A program made the translations under genes and the position numbers. A DNA stretch of 64,000 nt from Eonycteris spelaea. Taxonomy: Eukaryota > Chordata > Mammalia > Chiroptera > Pteropodidae. Below, piece after piece: positions 25,080-37,271 of the stretch; position 1 is the first letter of the stretch, and every line of letters begins with the position of its first letter. The stretch spans positions 8,122,001 to 8,186,000 of the forward strand of contig PUFA01000027.1 of NCBI GenBank assembly GCA_003508835.1, written 5' to 3'. The notes beneath the pieces are model-generated. The model was not told the origin of the DNA, made no database searches, and saw only the letters and a list, made by a program, of their open reading frames with translations.

Positions 25080-25720
25080 TTTCCTAATGTACTGTGAAAT
25101 TATTATTTACAACATAATTCGATAAGTTTCAATATATCTTTTATATTTTTAGTTATTTTGCTTACTTCATTCTGTGTTTTGTTTGTTTGTATACACACTC
25201 TTTCACTGATGACCCATTTTTTCAAATGTATGTCTAATCTTTAAAAATGACAGCTTTCAGTTCTGTAAATCATAGCTCTTTCTTGCATTTTGTTTTAATA
25301 ACATTATCTTTATTTCCTTGTTACATGTTTTGATGATGTTGTTTATTCTGTTGATCTTTTTCCACCTTTTTTGGAAGGTATAGATAATTAATATCCTTTT
25401 TTATTTTCTAAATAATGTTTTCAAAACCATACATTTAGCTCTATTCATTGCTGTATTAGCTTTGATTTATCTCCTAGAATGAGCAGTACACATTCTGCAA
25501 TAATTCTTTATATTTTCTTAGTTCTACTTGCTGCACTGCTCTGATGTTCTTTATTTCTTTCAAATACTTGTCCATCCACAGGGAAAATTTGCTCCAAAAC
25601 ATGAATTTGTTATATAGCTTATTTATTATTACCTCAATCTCCTCTTGAAACAAAATACTGTGCACCCTTTCTAGAGTGCTGACTTTCTTTGGCAATTTGG
25701 CCATTATACTCACTTAGCTT
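25080..25720 (-). mobile_element. Possible old antisense L1 ORF2 piece
   Basis: T-rich sequence with phrases such as 'acatttagctctattcattgc' that weakly resemble antisense L1 ORF2. It lies downstream of the L1 3' end at 24755 in the same orientation, so it may belong to the same insertion. The identification is weak. Confidence 0.4.
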
Positions 25721-27245
25721 TCTCAAAGAGTGAGGAACAAACTAGAAAGGATAAAATTTGAGAGAAGTTTCAAAATTTAAAACTACATGAAAGGCATATA
25801 TTCTTCCCAGTGGCAACAACAAATTATAAATTGAGCTGCTACCAATCTTCCCAGATTTTAACATTACATCTCAAAATTTTCAACTACTACTTACATAATA
25901 AAAGTAAATTCCAATAATAAAAATTATGTCCAATGTATTAATATTGTTAAAAATTACATATATACTTATAAAGATTGGAAAATATATATGAAAAATTTAA
26001 AGTGATTATAGAAAATAGATTTTTTTCTGTTAATTTTATATATTTTCTAAATTTTCTTCAGTTATCTGTATTAATTTAGCAAATAGAAAAGAAACAATAA
26101 ATGTTGATAAATAATGCTAATAAAAATTAAAACTGAATTAAAAACCATTTCTCTCGTAAAGCGTCAATATATATTTTTAAATCCAAATTACACATTTTCC
26201 TACCTAAGACTGGCCTACAAAACTGAGTATCTTCATGTCTGGTAGACATTTATAATTTCAATATTAAACTTTATTATTTTCAGAAGAAGTATTGTGCCAA
26301 ACCAGAAGTTGAAGAAACTTTCTGTTAGAGCTTTGAAAAATATGTCTTGAAAGGAAAATATTTTCAAATTTATTCCTATCTATCTTGAAATAAAGCTGTA
26401 AAGGCCTATGATTTCAGGGAAGGACAAAAATATCTAGAAGGGGAAGCTAAGCATGAAAATAGAACCAGCCAGATTGCTCAATACAGATCCATGTGACATG
26501 AGATGTCACGGTAAGAGATGATCTGACCAAAATGAAGAAATTTCAGACCAGAAATCAAGCCTTAACATTCAAATCAAATTACCCTAAATGCTGGGCTTAA
26601 TTACATAGTTTCCTTTTCTTGGGCCTTAGTCATCTGAATAGCAAGATGTGACTATGAATTGAATAAAGTCCCATCGCCTCTCAATTTCTCTAATTTCATA
26701 TTTATTTAGCTATGAGGAAATTGGCTATTCAATAAATAGAAAGCTATAGAGCTACAATCACCATTTGAAAGAGTATCTTATATGATTAAATATCTAAAGT
26801 ACAAACAAAGCTATAAAATGACCCTACAGCCTGATTAGTGTTGCCAGCCTCTCAGGATCCCATGGATCCTGGACTCTCCTCTGATTCATCCGTGACCATT
26901 CTGAGAGCACTTGTGCAGTTATTGTTGTTGTTGTTGTTTTGAAGGCTTCGTCTGTTTTTCTTCAACAATAGGTGGCTGAATTCTGTCTCTGATCTCTCAA
27001 CTAATGCCTCTAAGGAATACAAAGGAGAGTCAGTGAATTTAAAATATTAAGGTCCTTTTAGATAAGAAATAACATGTGTGGAGAAACTACTGACACTTAT
27101 GAAAGACAAGAAGCTTTTTATTGGTGCAACATAACATCGCTTTAATTTTGAGGTTGGTGAGAATATTAATAACTAAAACTGAAAGCAGTAAATAAATAAA
27201 ATAATATCATCAGGGTTATGTGGAGATTATCAAGAACTTATTTTA

Positions 27246-27246
<1 letters not shown>
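25721..27246. other. Intergenic DNA; one copy of a diverged sequence pair
   Basis: No gene was seen. The segment 26400-26640 looks like a diverged copy of 31800-32010: both share a 'cctaYgatttcRgggaag' start, an 'aagggRaagctaag' type block and 'tcaagccttaRc' further on. Family unknown. Confidence 0.4.

Positions 27247-27277
<31 letters not shown>
27247..27277. repeat. Pure poly-A tract, 31 nt
   Basis: An uninterrupted A-run. A young retroposon tail is the usual source, but the 250 bases to its left show no SINE or L1 body that I recognise. Confidence 0.9.
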
Positions 27278-27278
<1 letters not shown>

Positions 27279-27524
27279 CAGTTATTTCCAAAGCTAATTT
27301 AAACCAGATGCAGTTTAAAACTCAAAGTAGTTTTCCAAGAGAAAACTTTGCCTCATTCAGGGAATTTTAGGATAACAGCATGCAGATACATGCTGATTTT
27401 TTTTACCTCCTTCTGTACAACAAATATGTTTTTAAAGCTTCTTTTCAAAACAAGTATTTTGCCAATCATACATGTCATTGCTATATATTTTAAATTAAAG
27501 GTAAATGTTATCCCACAGCAAATA

Positions 27525-27762
27525 ATAACTAAAGTTTATTGAGCACATTCTACAATGTTCCAGTTACTTGTTGCGTCCTTTTATACAGAATCCAATTTAA
27601 CCTTTACAACAATGCGCACATTTTACAGATGGTGAGGTCAAGGAGGTTACTCATTACCAAAGGCCACACACTGATAAATGGAGCATCTGGAAATCAAATC
27701 CAGGTAGTTTTGGGTTTCATCAAAGGCGAAGTCCAATTTCTAACTACTACATTCAGTGCCTC
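27525..27762 (-). repeat. MIR SINE
   Basis: Near full-length antisense MIR: 'aaagtttattgagcacattc', 'ttttacagatggtgaggtc', 'ttaccaaaggccacacactga' and 'gcatctggaaatcaaatcca'. The open frame 27539-27856 across it is not a gene. Confidence 0.8.
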
Positions 27763-30099
27763 TAAGAGTTATAGGCAAAGGGGGAAACAGATTTCAAGTG
27801 TCTTTTCAGCTCTAATTTTATCACTGGAACCAACTCTGCTAAACTGTACTTCCTAAACTGCAAAGCATTTGACATGTTCATTTAGCTACGAAATTTGACA
27901 TACAAAAACAAGCTAAGTCGAAGGATACTTTTTCAGTGTTTTCTAGGATAATAAAAGATAACAGCCATGTTTTTTAATGATTGTCGAGAAACATTCCATT
28001 TTTTTACTGGTTGAAACGCAAAGGTAAAATATTCAAATTTTAAGCAATCTTCCTTTATTGAGGTAGAACTGTAAACTTTTTTCTATTTCAATTTCATCAC
28101 GAAACCTTTAACCTTCTCTTAGCAAATGGGCGGAGCACTTTCTGTAGAAAAGGATCACTTTGAATCTCCTAATCCCAAAAGGAAAAATTGAAGACCGTGT
28201 AAATTACGAATCTACCCTGATCATCCAGATGACCAAAAAAATTACTTTCCGATAACCTTTTGAGAGATGTCACCTTCTCTTAAAAACAAGCTTAATTTAC
28301 TCAATAACAAGGGAGAGAAGCCGGCTAGTTATATTGGTAACTAGAAAGCCTGCTCAGCGGAGACATCCAGAGCTGTTCTCAGCCTCTCGACATTCGTCTT
28401 CAGATTTTATACTTATAATTTAAAATGTTTAGTCATCATGAACTTTCAAAATAAATATTACTAATTTTCAACTAGTATTTTAATATAAAAAATTCTCCCT
28501 AAAATGAATGACTCCCTCATGTATACCCTATCAATAACATTAATCAGTTTCACTCTCTAATTGTTTTCTTTTTTGGAAATTGAAAAACAATTTTTTTCTC
28601 TTCCTTTTTGTAGTTACTTGATTATAATAAATACTCATTGCTTGATAGTTAATTTTGAAATTGCTCAATGACAAGGAAAGCAATATTTATAAACAGATAG
28701 ACAGGAGCTGCCCGACACAAACTTGTGGAGGAAGAAAATGCTCCAAGAATTACCATACATGGAAAAGCAGCCCCCACCTGCCAGTTGTTTTGGAATGGGT
28801 TCCATGGATCAAGCCGTCCCTCATCCTGAATGTGACTGGCCTTTAGGACTGATATCATCTACTCTCTAAATGTATCCAGCCATGGAGCTCTAAGAAATTT
28901 ATTTATTCATAAATACTTCAGAAGGCAATTACAGTAAAATGATTGTTAAAACCACATAAAACCCACGTTTATTATTGTTTTAAGAAGAAACTTTTGAGAT
29001 GGGGAATTTTAATCTTATACAAAAGTTGGCCTAAGAAAATAGTGAAACCCTATATGCCCATCATTTAATGTCAATCATTATTATCACTTTGCCAACTTTG
29101 TTTCATTCATTCCTCCTCAACTTTCTTCCTGGGGTATTTCAAAGTAAATCCCAGACATTGTGTCATTTTATTCATAAATATTTTATTTTATCTCTAAATG
29201 AGATGAAATACTTTTATCTTTTTTACCTCTTATTTTAAGAAATAAATACATAGCATTTTTGTCATTATTTAAATAATAAAATATTGCAATCACGTAATAA
29301 AGCCCATAAATGCAAGAGGATAGTAACTAAGACCATTGGGAAAAATATAGCTAAAGGAAATAAACAGTTTTCTCCATCTTTTCTGTCTTCTCTTAAGATT
29401 TACTACTCACCAAGCTGTTTCCTCCTTGCTGTTGCTTTGATTCAATAAGTAACTATGTTTACTGGGTCATAATAAGCATTAAAACTTGATAAAAAGAAAG
29501 GCTGACATGAATATAACATAAAGAATATCATCTTTAATGATTATTTGAATGTTTTTGTAATGATAGTGTGTAAAGCTGAAAGATTTCAGTCATAGAAACA
29601 AGTATTTGTCTACACATTCTTAAACCAGATGGTAATAAAATAGTAAATCAGTAACTCAGATTTTAAAATTCATGTGAAACACTTCCTGAGTTTACAAGTC
29701 ATGTAATACAAGAGATTTTTCTTTTCTTTTTGTCACATAAGCTAGAAGAGGATACTACAGAAAAAAAAAAAAGAAAAAGAAATTAGAACAACTATGTTCT
29801 CCAATAATTTTATTTGTGCTATTCTTTAAAGCCCCCAAATTTGTTAAATCTCTACATAATTGTTTATTATAATAGTTCTAGGATTTATATATTAATACAC
29901 CAACATTTAAAAATCTCACTTAAAAATAGATAGATGATATAGATAGAAAGATAATAGATTTTTAATTTTATTTCTTTTATTTTGCTATTTTTATTTTGTT
30001 TCGCTTTGGGGTTTTGAATTTCAATTGCACAAAATCGAATTGATTATACTCCTTGGTTCATGGTGAATTTTGATTGTTAACCAGTGAACCTGCCCTATT
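27763..30099. other. Intergenic DNA, one L1-like patch
   Basis: No gene was recognised. About 29045-29200 ('cccatcatttaatgtcaatc', 'ggtatttcaaagtaaatcccagaca') resembles antisense sequence of old L1 3' regions. The other open frames (28649-28858 on both strands) are without family resemblance. Confidence 0.45.
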
Positions 30100-31690
30100 T
30101 TGTTTTATTTCATGATTTTTTTTCTATTAATTCTTCCATCATCAATTCCCTTCTCACCCTACCTAGCAGTTAATGTACACTCTTCTAATCCACATTCCAC
30201 ATGGTTCACGGTAATTCGCAAATACGTGTATCCAGGAAATTTGTTTTTATTAATACATGTGTAGTTTTAATGGTAAAAATGGCATCATATTCTAGTCTTA
30301 CTATGTTATTCAACTTTATAGTTTTGACATCTACTTATTCTTCTATTCCTTCCATATTGTTTGTTGGCTCTGATACTGCATAGTATTCCTCTCATTATGT
30401 CCATATACCACGTTACTTATACATTTATCTATTTTTATACTTCTAAGTTGCCCAAAAATTCTTTCTACTATGATAAGCTTTTGTGGACATCATTGTACAT
30501 GTCTCCTTGTGCATCTGTGAAGAGCATCTTTGGAATACAAACACAAAAGTGGAATTTTGGGACCCAAAGTACATGGCTGCAATTTTCACTTAATACTGCC
30601 AGATTGCTCTCCAAATGGCTACATCGTGTTAGAGCTGCCTCTCTCACTATTATATGAGACTTATAATTTCTCCACATCCACCGGCCTTTGATGTTATCAC
30701 CTTTCTAATTTATGAAAACCTGATAGCTATCAAATAGTGTAACAAAAGCAGTAGAGTTGTAGTGTTGGAGTGGTTAGGTGTGTGGACTCAAAGCCATTTC
30801 ACTTGGATTCAGATTCCAGCTCTACCACTTAACACTTGTGTAACTTTCTGTTTCTGTTTTCTAATCTGTAAAATGAGACAATAATTATACCTATTTATAG
30901 AAATGATGTAAGGATCAGAAAGGTTATATTTTAAAAGCACTTAGAATAGTACCTAACCATAGAAAGTACTCAAATATTGGCTGTTTATGTAGTTCTTCTA
31001 ATGAATAGTAAGGCCTAAATCAGTGAGTACTGTTCACATATTTACTCCACATATTTACACTACTTTCCTTTAAAGTTCCTTGATTTTATTCTTGCTGCAT
31101 TCTTTATTTGTATAGATTCTTTAATATCCTTATTATTTTATGACATTGAAAAGATTTTTATGCAGTCTACTCATCGCCTTATTTATTTGTTATCTGTGTT
31201 GTCCTGTTTCAGGCCATACCTTTAGTTCAATGTAGTCAAAGATATCAATTTTTTCCCTTTATATTTCATGCTATTTTTGGTATTGTTTTAAAATCTTTTC
31301 TTCTACTCTGAAATCATAAACACATACAATTTTAAATATTTTAGTTCTTTTGAATTTGAATTTTATTTTATGTCACATTATTTTAATCAATGGATAATTT
31401 TGTTCAACTTTCTTATCAGTTCTATTAGTTTGTTAGTAGATTCTTAGACATTTCATTTAAGACTATCATATGCAAATATTGGGTTTTGATTGTTTTCTAG
31501 CAATTCCTAATATATTTTACTACTTTTTCTGATTTTATAGTCAAGACGTTCGGTACACTGTTGAACTGTAGTGAGATAGTGGGATTCCTATTGTTTTTTC
31601 CTATTTTTTTCCTAATCTTAAATGAAATCCTTCTAGTTTCTATTTGACATGTCATTGCTATAATTTATTGTGTCATTAGATTAAGAAAGT
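30100..31690 (-). mobile_element. Old L1 (L1ME-like), antisense, interrupted by MIR
   Basis: 30180-30720 follows antisense L1ME-type 3' sequence: 'actgcatagtattcctctc', 'cacaaaagtggaattttggg' and 'gccagattgctctccaaatgg'. Similarity of the same age resumes at about 31100-31690 ('gtctactcatcgccttattt', 'aatttttcccttt'-like T-rich ORF2/3'UTR). A MIR at 30765-30985 sits between. Whether this is one interrupted element or two neighbours is not decidable by eye. Confidence 0.65.
30765..30985 (+). repeat. MIR SINE
   Basis: Sense MIR, nearly complete: 'gtgtggactcaaagccattt', 'attccagctctaccactta', 'ctaatctgtaaaatgagaca', 'atgatgtaaggatcagaaag' and 'cttagaatagtacctaacca'. Confidence 0.85.
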
Positions 31691-32640
31691 TTCCTTTTAC
31701 CTAGTTTCTCCTCATGCCGCATTCAGACTACAGAGCTCTCTGAAATATATAAAATAAAATATCTTCAAAAATCCTTCCAATCAATGTGACTTTTTCAGAG
31801 AAACCTACGATTTCGGGGAAGCCTCAAAATACTGAGATAAAGGGAAGCTAAGAGTGAAAGAGTACTAGTCAAATTGCTTAATTTAAACTCATATAAGGAG
31901 ATGTTGAATCAAGAAGAGAATTGGCTAAGGAATTAATTTCTGGTCATCAGAAGGAAAACTTCAAGCCTTAGCTCTTTCAAACAACCTGCCATTTGGTTTA
32001 GGTGAATTAATGAACCTTATTTTTATAAGTATTAGTACAACAAAATAATCTGATCATGTCTGATTTCCATCACACAGTTCTGACATTCAAATATCCTTAG
32101 TATTGTTGACATATTCTTTGAAAACCTGAAGTTATTTCTTGAGACAAGCTGGTAGAGTCAGGGCTGCAAATAAAACTGAATGTTAAGTGTGATTTCTAAT
32201 TAACAGATACATTTAGAAAAATCAAACCAAAGAAGCTGGTATAGTCTCCAACAGCCTTAATCTCAATTTTATATTTTTAAATCAGAATTTTCCTCAGATC
32301 TCTATTTGCATAAATATAAGCTTAAAACAAAAGTTTACATTTTAAAACATGAATCTCTATGAGATCTTGAATTCTCAACCTTTCTTTTGTCAAAAGCATT
32401 CTCTAATATGTAAACTTCTAAGTAATGGTTATGCATTCTCTCAATAATCTCACAAGGGTTAGCTATTTCCTATAAAATAATAATAATATAGTGGTAGCAG
32501 TAATAATAATAATAAATATTTTACATATAATAAAATATTATGAAGAAAGTATTGAATCAACTTGTCATGGTAAGCAGATTTACAAAATATGGATTATTTA
32601 TCAAAATAGCAAACATTCAAGATGAATAAAACCTCACCTT
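31691..32640. other. Intergenic DNA; second copy of a diverged sequence pair
   Basis: The segment 31800-32010 resembles 26400-26640 (shared 'gatttcRgggaag' and 'gggaagctaag' blocks in the same order). The rest is AT-rich with an 'aataataat' tract near 32475-32515. No gene was seen. Confidence 0.4.
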
Positions 32641-32644
32641 AATA

Positions 32645-33328
32645 TTGTGTCGTTACTAAGCTATGGTCAAAAAAGTGATCACATACCAATTCTGACAAGC
32701 TCAAGGGAGGCCAGCATGGCGGGCCCTACAAGCTCAAGGACCAAAAGTAACCATCTAGGATGGTCTGAACATAAAATTCCTAACTAAAAGTTTGTTATGG
32801 CCGGTACTCATGTCATAGGCCTGTAGCTTCCTTGACAAAGGTTAATCTTTTCTGTAAGTGAACCTGTCTATTGTCTTTTTGCACCTAAGGTAACATACCC
32901 ATGGAATGTCAGAGTAATCCCTTTTCCAGACCCCACAGGGAACAACCACCTGCAGCAAAACCGAAACAACAGAATCCTCCATTGTTACCTTGTTTTCCAC
33001 ATACCATCTGTATGTGCTGTAAAAGTTAATTATTAACGATCCTGTACCCCTCAATGTAAACAAAGTACTGTCTCTATTTTACTTTTTTTCCAATCCCAGA
33101 GATTTATCCACTTTGCCTTCTCTCACCCCTTTGATTTGGCACCAATGGATTTCATATAACCCTCCACATGTTTCCTCCTTCGATTCTAATGTACAAATTA
33201 AGCTGTAAAACTGCCATTCTCCAGAGCATTTTCTCAATCTGTTGAGCTGTTGCTTTTAGCATTTGCCAGTTTGGCTCAAGTAAACTCAAAAGAATTCTCT
33301 ACAGGTTTGGACACTTCATACACCAACA
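32645..33328 (+). mobile_element. Endogenous retrovirus LTR (solo or remnant)
   Basis: The sequence resembles a gammaretrovirus-class (ERV1) LTR. It has a 'aggccagcatggcgggccc' block near the left and a long unique part. The right end has the classic 'gagcattttctcaatctgttgagctg' type R/U5 region, then 'ggctcaagtaaact' and a CA-ending terminus ('acaccaaca', about 33328). No internal viral genes flank it, so it is a solo LTR or the remnant of one. The left end is uncertain and no short host duplication was found. Confidence 0.7.
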
Positions 33329-33831
33329 ATGCCTTTATTTTTATTTTTTTTTAACTAGTAATGGGTTTATTTTTTAATAAATTAAACATACATTTAAATT
33401 TTTCTGTTTTAATTTTTATTAAATTTTATTAATAATATAAATTTTGTTAAATTTATATTGTGACATTGATTAATAAATTATATAGGGTTCAATGTATAAT
33501 TCTGTAATAATTCATCTGTATATTGCATTGTGTGTTCACAATACAATATACAATCTAATCTCTTTCTGTCATACATTTGTTACCCTTTTCTACTTCCTTG
33601 CTTTCCCTCTGGTAACCACTTAACTGTCTGTGTCTATGAGTTTTTGTTTGTTTTTCTTATTCATTTGTTGCTTTCGTTTTCTATCCCACATATTAATCAC
33701 AAGAAAAGCTAAAATACTGTCATTTACAACAACATGGATGAATCTTGAGATTATTATACTAAGCAAACATAAATCAGACAGAAAAAATTGAGAACCCTAT
33801 GATTTCACTCATATGTGGGACAATGCCTTTA
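33326..33831 (-). mobile_element. Young L1 3' end with 5' inversion (twin priming)
   Basis: Direct repeats 'acaatgccttta' at 33326-33337 and 33820-33831 flank the element. The left part (about 33338-33695) is antisense L1 3'UTR. It opens with a T-rich tail and reads 'gtataattctgtaataattc', 'ccctctggtaaccactt' and 'ttcgttttctatcccacat'. The right part (about 33700-33820) is in sense: 'caacaacatggatgaatcttg', 'taaatcagacagaaaaaatt' and 'gatttcactcatatgtggga'. In a normal L1 the right part directly precedes the left part, and both share 'atatgtggga' at the break. This is the signature of twin-primed insertion. It landed at the right edge of the LTR. Confidence 0.85.
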
Positions 33832-34245
33832 CACTTATAGTATGTGTGATTTTATAATAACTTTCTCTTTAGTGAAAGAGACAGTCCTAGATCCTGATTG
33901 AAGCTTTTTAAAACAACGAGTGAATTAAAGAAAATAAGTATTATTTGTCCAGTTTGGAAGAAGGAGGAAAATACATTTCCTTAGAGTATATTTTCACTTT
34001 TAATCATCACTTAGCTTTGATAAGAACTGGGGCTAAGGGCCCCTGCTGATTATTAATTAACCGTGTTTATTGTGTTCCCAAGGTCTTTAACATACATTGT
34101 ATCTTTTAATCCTCAAAGCACTCAAGTCTTCTGAATCCAGGTTCCATGCTTAAACCCTCAAATCATTTCATAAGTCAAACACAAGTTAGCAGGATGTGGT
34201 GGCTAAAAAATAATAATAATACTTTTCCTTCTACCTTCTAAGTTC
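33832..34245. other. Intergenic DNA, weak MIR-like patch
   Basis: No gene was seen. 34060-34175 has weak antisense MIR resemblance ('tttattgtgttcccaaggtc', 'taatcctcaaagca'). Confidence 0.4.
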
Positions 34246-34775
34246 TTAGAGCTGGGCTAATAATCAAATTAACAGAGACAGATTCATAGGATAAAATCAA
34301 ATTTTTAAAAAGTGCACATGGGGAATTCAGATAAGCATGAGAATTCCAAAGACCCTGAGGCAACATTGGGTATATATGACATTTGTGCAAAGGAGGAGTG
34401 GGGGAATTGGGTCTTAGATTTTAGAGGTAAAATGGACGATTTGCAGGTAGTTGAAAAAGAGAAGAACATACATGGCAGGCAAACTCTTGCTAGGCTACCC
34501 AGAATCAATGGGGCACAGAGGGTATGTAGCTAACAGGCTGCCTGCGTGAAGCCTTATTTACCATACTTAATTTAAATCAGGCTAAAGTGAATATTCTAAG
34601 ATTTCCTTCCTGAGCAGATTTTTCTGTCTGAGTCTCTTCTGCAGGAAAGGGCAGTAGAATGGGTCAGTTCCCTTCTGAGTCTTCTTTCTTAATAAACATG
34701 TTAAAATCAATATCCCCACAAGGCAGCTTCAAAGTGGCAAAATTTTGGTTCCCCTCACAACCTAGAAGAACACCT
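34246..34775 (+). mobile_element. Possible old LTR, family not named
   Basis: The stretch has LTR-like features: 'cacatggggaattcagataagc' and 'gagaattccaaagaccctgag' near the left, 'ctgtctgagtctcttctgc' in the middle, and a 'cttaataaacatgttaaaat' poly-A-signal region followed by 'ggttcccctcacaacctag'. I recall similar old mammalian LTRs but cannot name one. The paired open frames at 34305-34533 lie inside it and are not genes. Confidence 0.45.
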
Positions 34776-36735
34776 ACCTTGAATTCAACCACAGGCCCCA
34801 CACCTCAAACCTCCTGACTCATGGGAAAAGACTTATTCACCTTATTCAGGCTATTTCTACCTGGACTGAGAGAAGATTGGTAATTGTTTGTTTTAATGTA
34901 TTTAATCCAAAATCAACTATTTAACCACATTTTTTTCCAATATGTATTACCATAAAACTAGGGAATAAAACAATTAGGCAGAAGTCTCTGAGTCAGCTTG
35001 CAAACTTGTGAGAGAAAACACAGATCAGAGCGTGGTAACTGCTATAAAGCAAGAGCATATGGAAAGCACTGGGAGCACAGAAAATGCTGAAATTTGGTGA
35101 AGCCAGGGGAATAACGATGATAAAGATGTGCATCTTCAGATAAACCTTACATAATTGGTAAAACTTCAACAGATAGATAATGAAAAAAGGGTATTAATAT
35201 GAAGGAAAGAAAACGATCTATTTTTAAGAACCTAGGAGACTAAAGAGAGAAAAAAAGGCATGGAAAGGAAATTGGCATCCAGCTTTATAGACTTTTTTTT
35301 AATAGGAAATAAGCAGTTCTTAATTGAACCAGACTTAGAAACATTATTCTTACACAACTAGATTTGAAGAAGTGAATTAACCACTCATCAATCTCAATTG
35401 TTTACGGTCAGTATATGCAGGCACCATTGCAGGTTCATATTTATTTACCTAGTGAATACAAGAGTCCTAGGAGGTAATTTTTATCAGTTCCCATTCCACA
35501 ATTAAAAAAAAAATGAGACACAATAATGTTTGGTAAATTGTTCAAACTCAATCAGCTGAAAAGTATAGTGGCTAGGATTCAACCTAGGTCAAGGCTGTAC
35601 TGTAAACTAGGCCATTTCACTCCACTGCATGTCTCTCCTGAAGATGGGAATCAGAGAAATAATGAGAGTGGGCAGCTGGGTTGGATTGGAGAAACATTTT
35701 GGACATCTTAGTTGAATGAACATGGAGATAAAATGAGAGTACTGAGTCCAAATTAAATCATGCTGTTAGTATTAGGAAGACTAGGAGAAGCATGTTTGGA
35801 GGCAGTTCTGAGATTGTTTTGAGCATGCTGAACCTGACCTTGGCAGGCTCAGTCAGGTAGCTACATCTTGCAGGGAGATGCAAATTTGAGTCCAGAGGTT
35901 TCTTAGCCAGGACAGAGCTAGCATGATAGGAATAGGCCCATGCTTCAGGCACAAAATTTAAGGAGCGTGGCAAGGTAAAAAAACAAAACAAAACAAAAAC
36001 CCTCAAGATCAATAATATTGTAATGTAATATGTTTTGAAATATCAAAATTAATGTCCAAAATTATGAACCAAATATCAAAATTTTAAATAAAGGAAGATT
36101 AGTATTTTTCCTTTAAGGCCTCAGCCTCCAGTATGATCCCATACAGCATTATTCACAGTTCTATCTTTGTTCAAAATTTTGCTGTTTTCATCATAACTAT
36201 CAGATTAATTTTGATTTTAAAAAATACTGCCTCAAAATAGTATTGATATTGATTACCAAGTTTTTTGGTGCATCCTAAGCATGTGCCTCACTCAGTCCTG
36301 GCCTAAGCACGAGGGGATTTCACTTATCTATACTGAAGTTCTTTCATTTCTTCACCAAAATGAAATTGCTCCTTTTTATTTTTATTTCTTTCCTAAAAGG
36401 AATTCCTTCACTAAAAGGAAAAGAACTATCACTAAAATGAATTTGTGGTAACTATGATTTTCAAATTATCTTAAGCCCAGAATATCAGTTCTCATATTTT
36501 TTTTCCCTAGAGAAAGGAAGAGGACAAATGATTTCCACTTAATGGATGAGGAAACCAAAATGTACATTGGCTCAGTGGTAACGCTAAAATTAAACTTCTT
36601 GGTGCTGATATAACACACTAGATCAGAAGCTTCTCAAGTTGGAAGAAAATGAAAATATAAAGTGCTCTTATGTGAACAAATTTTGGCTAAATAATTTGGA
36701 TTGAAAGAATAAGTTTTCCTAAAGAGTATGTGCTT
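34776..36735. other. Intergenic DNA with one MIR-like fragment
   Basis: 35440-35640 resembles antisense MIR ('tttggtaaattgttcaaactc', 'ggctaggattcaacctaggtc'). The remainder has no recognisable gene or repeat. Confidence 0.5.
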
Positions 36736-36860
36736 TTGTATTAGACCCAAATGGGCTTGAATTCCTCTTTAATCACTCACCAGTTGAGTGACCTCTGACA
36801 AGTTTCAATGTTTCAGTTTCCTTATCTGTAAAATGAGCCTTACACACCTGCTTTTCATTG
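36736..36860 (+). repeat. MIR fragment
   Basis: Sense MIR: 'aatgggcttgaattcctct', 'ccagttgagtgacctctgac' and 'cagtttccttatctgtaaaa'. Confidence 0.8.
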
Positions 36861-37012
36861 TCTAGGTGGGGAGGGAAAAAGAGAATGTAGTTCTCAATCA
36901 GGATCTCAACTGATAACAAATGACACACACACAACAGGAAAATTTTAGGAGATTTTTCTTAAGTGGCAGGTGAAATGGAGATAAATTTTATTGTACACCA
37001 TATGCTTTCGAG

Positions 37013-37051
<39 letters not shown>

Positions 37052-37052
37052 G
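37013..37052. repeat. (ATCT)n microsatellite
   Basis: About ten uninterrupted tetranucleotide units end in 'cgatatctatat'. Tetranucleotide arrays of this size are commonly polymorphic. Confidence 0.95.
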
Positions 37053-37249
37053 ATATCTATATATTTTTTTACCATAGTCAATGTAATACATTTAAAAAAT
37101 TAATTAAGGAAAAATTAGGACCACACATTATTAGAGATTCCCAGGGACTCTTGTAATTTGGGAAACAGTGACAGAAATTAACTGTACATACATAAAAATC
37201 ATCTTTCTCACTCTATACATCATGAGAGATTTGCTTTTTCAAAAACAGA

Positions 37250-37271
37250 TTTTTTTTTTTTTTTTTTTTTG
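37250..37271. repeat. Poly-T tract
   Basis: An uninterrupted T-run of about 21-22 bases before 'gccatatcagc'. Possibly an antisense retroposon tail, but no body is recognised. Confidence 0.85.

Noticed and set aside
33326..33831. Two independent L1 insertions in opposite directions
   Set aside because: One pair of duplications brackets the whole unit, and the two halves are adjacent in the L1 with a shared 10-base overlap. A single twin-primed event is simpler.
37013..37052. CRISPR or other structured array
   Set aside because: A simple ATCT microsatellite without spacers in a mammalian genome.
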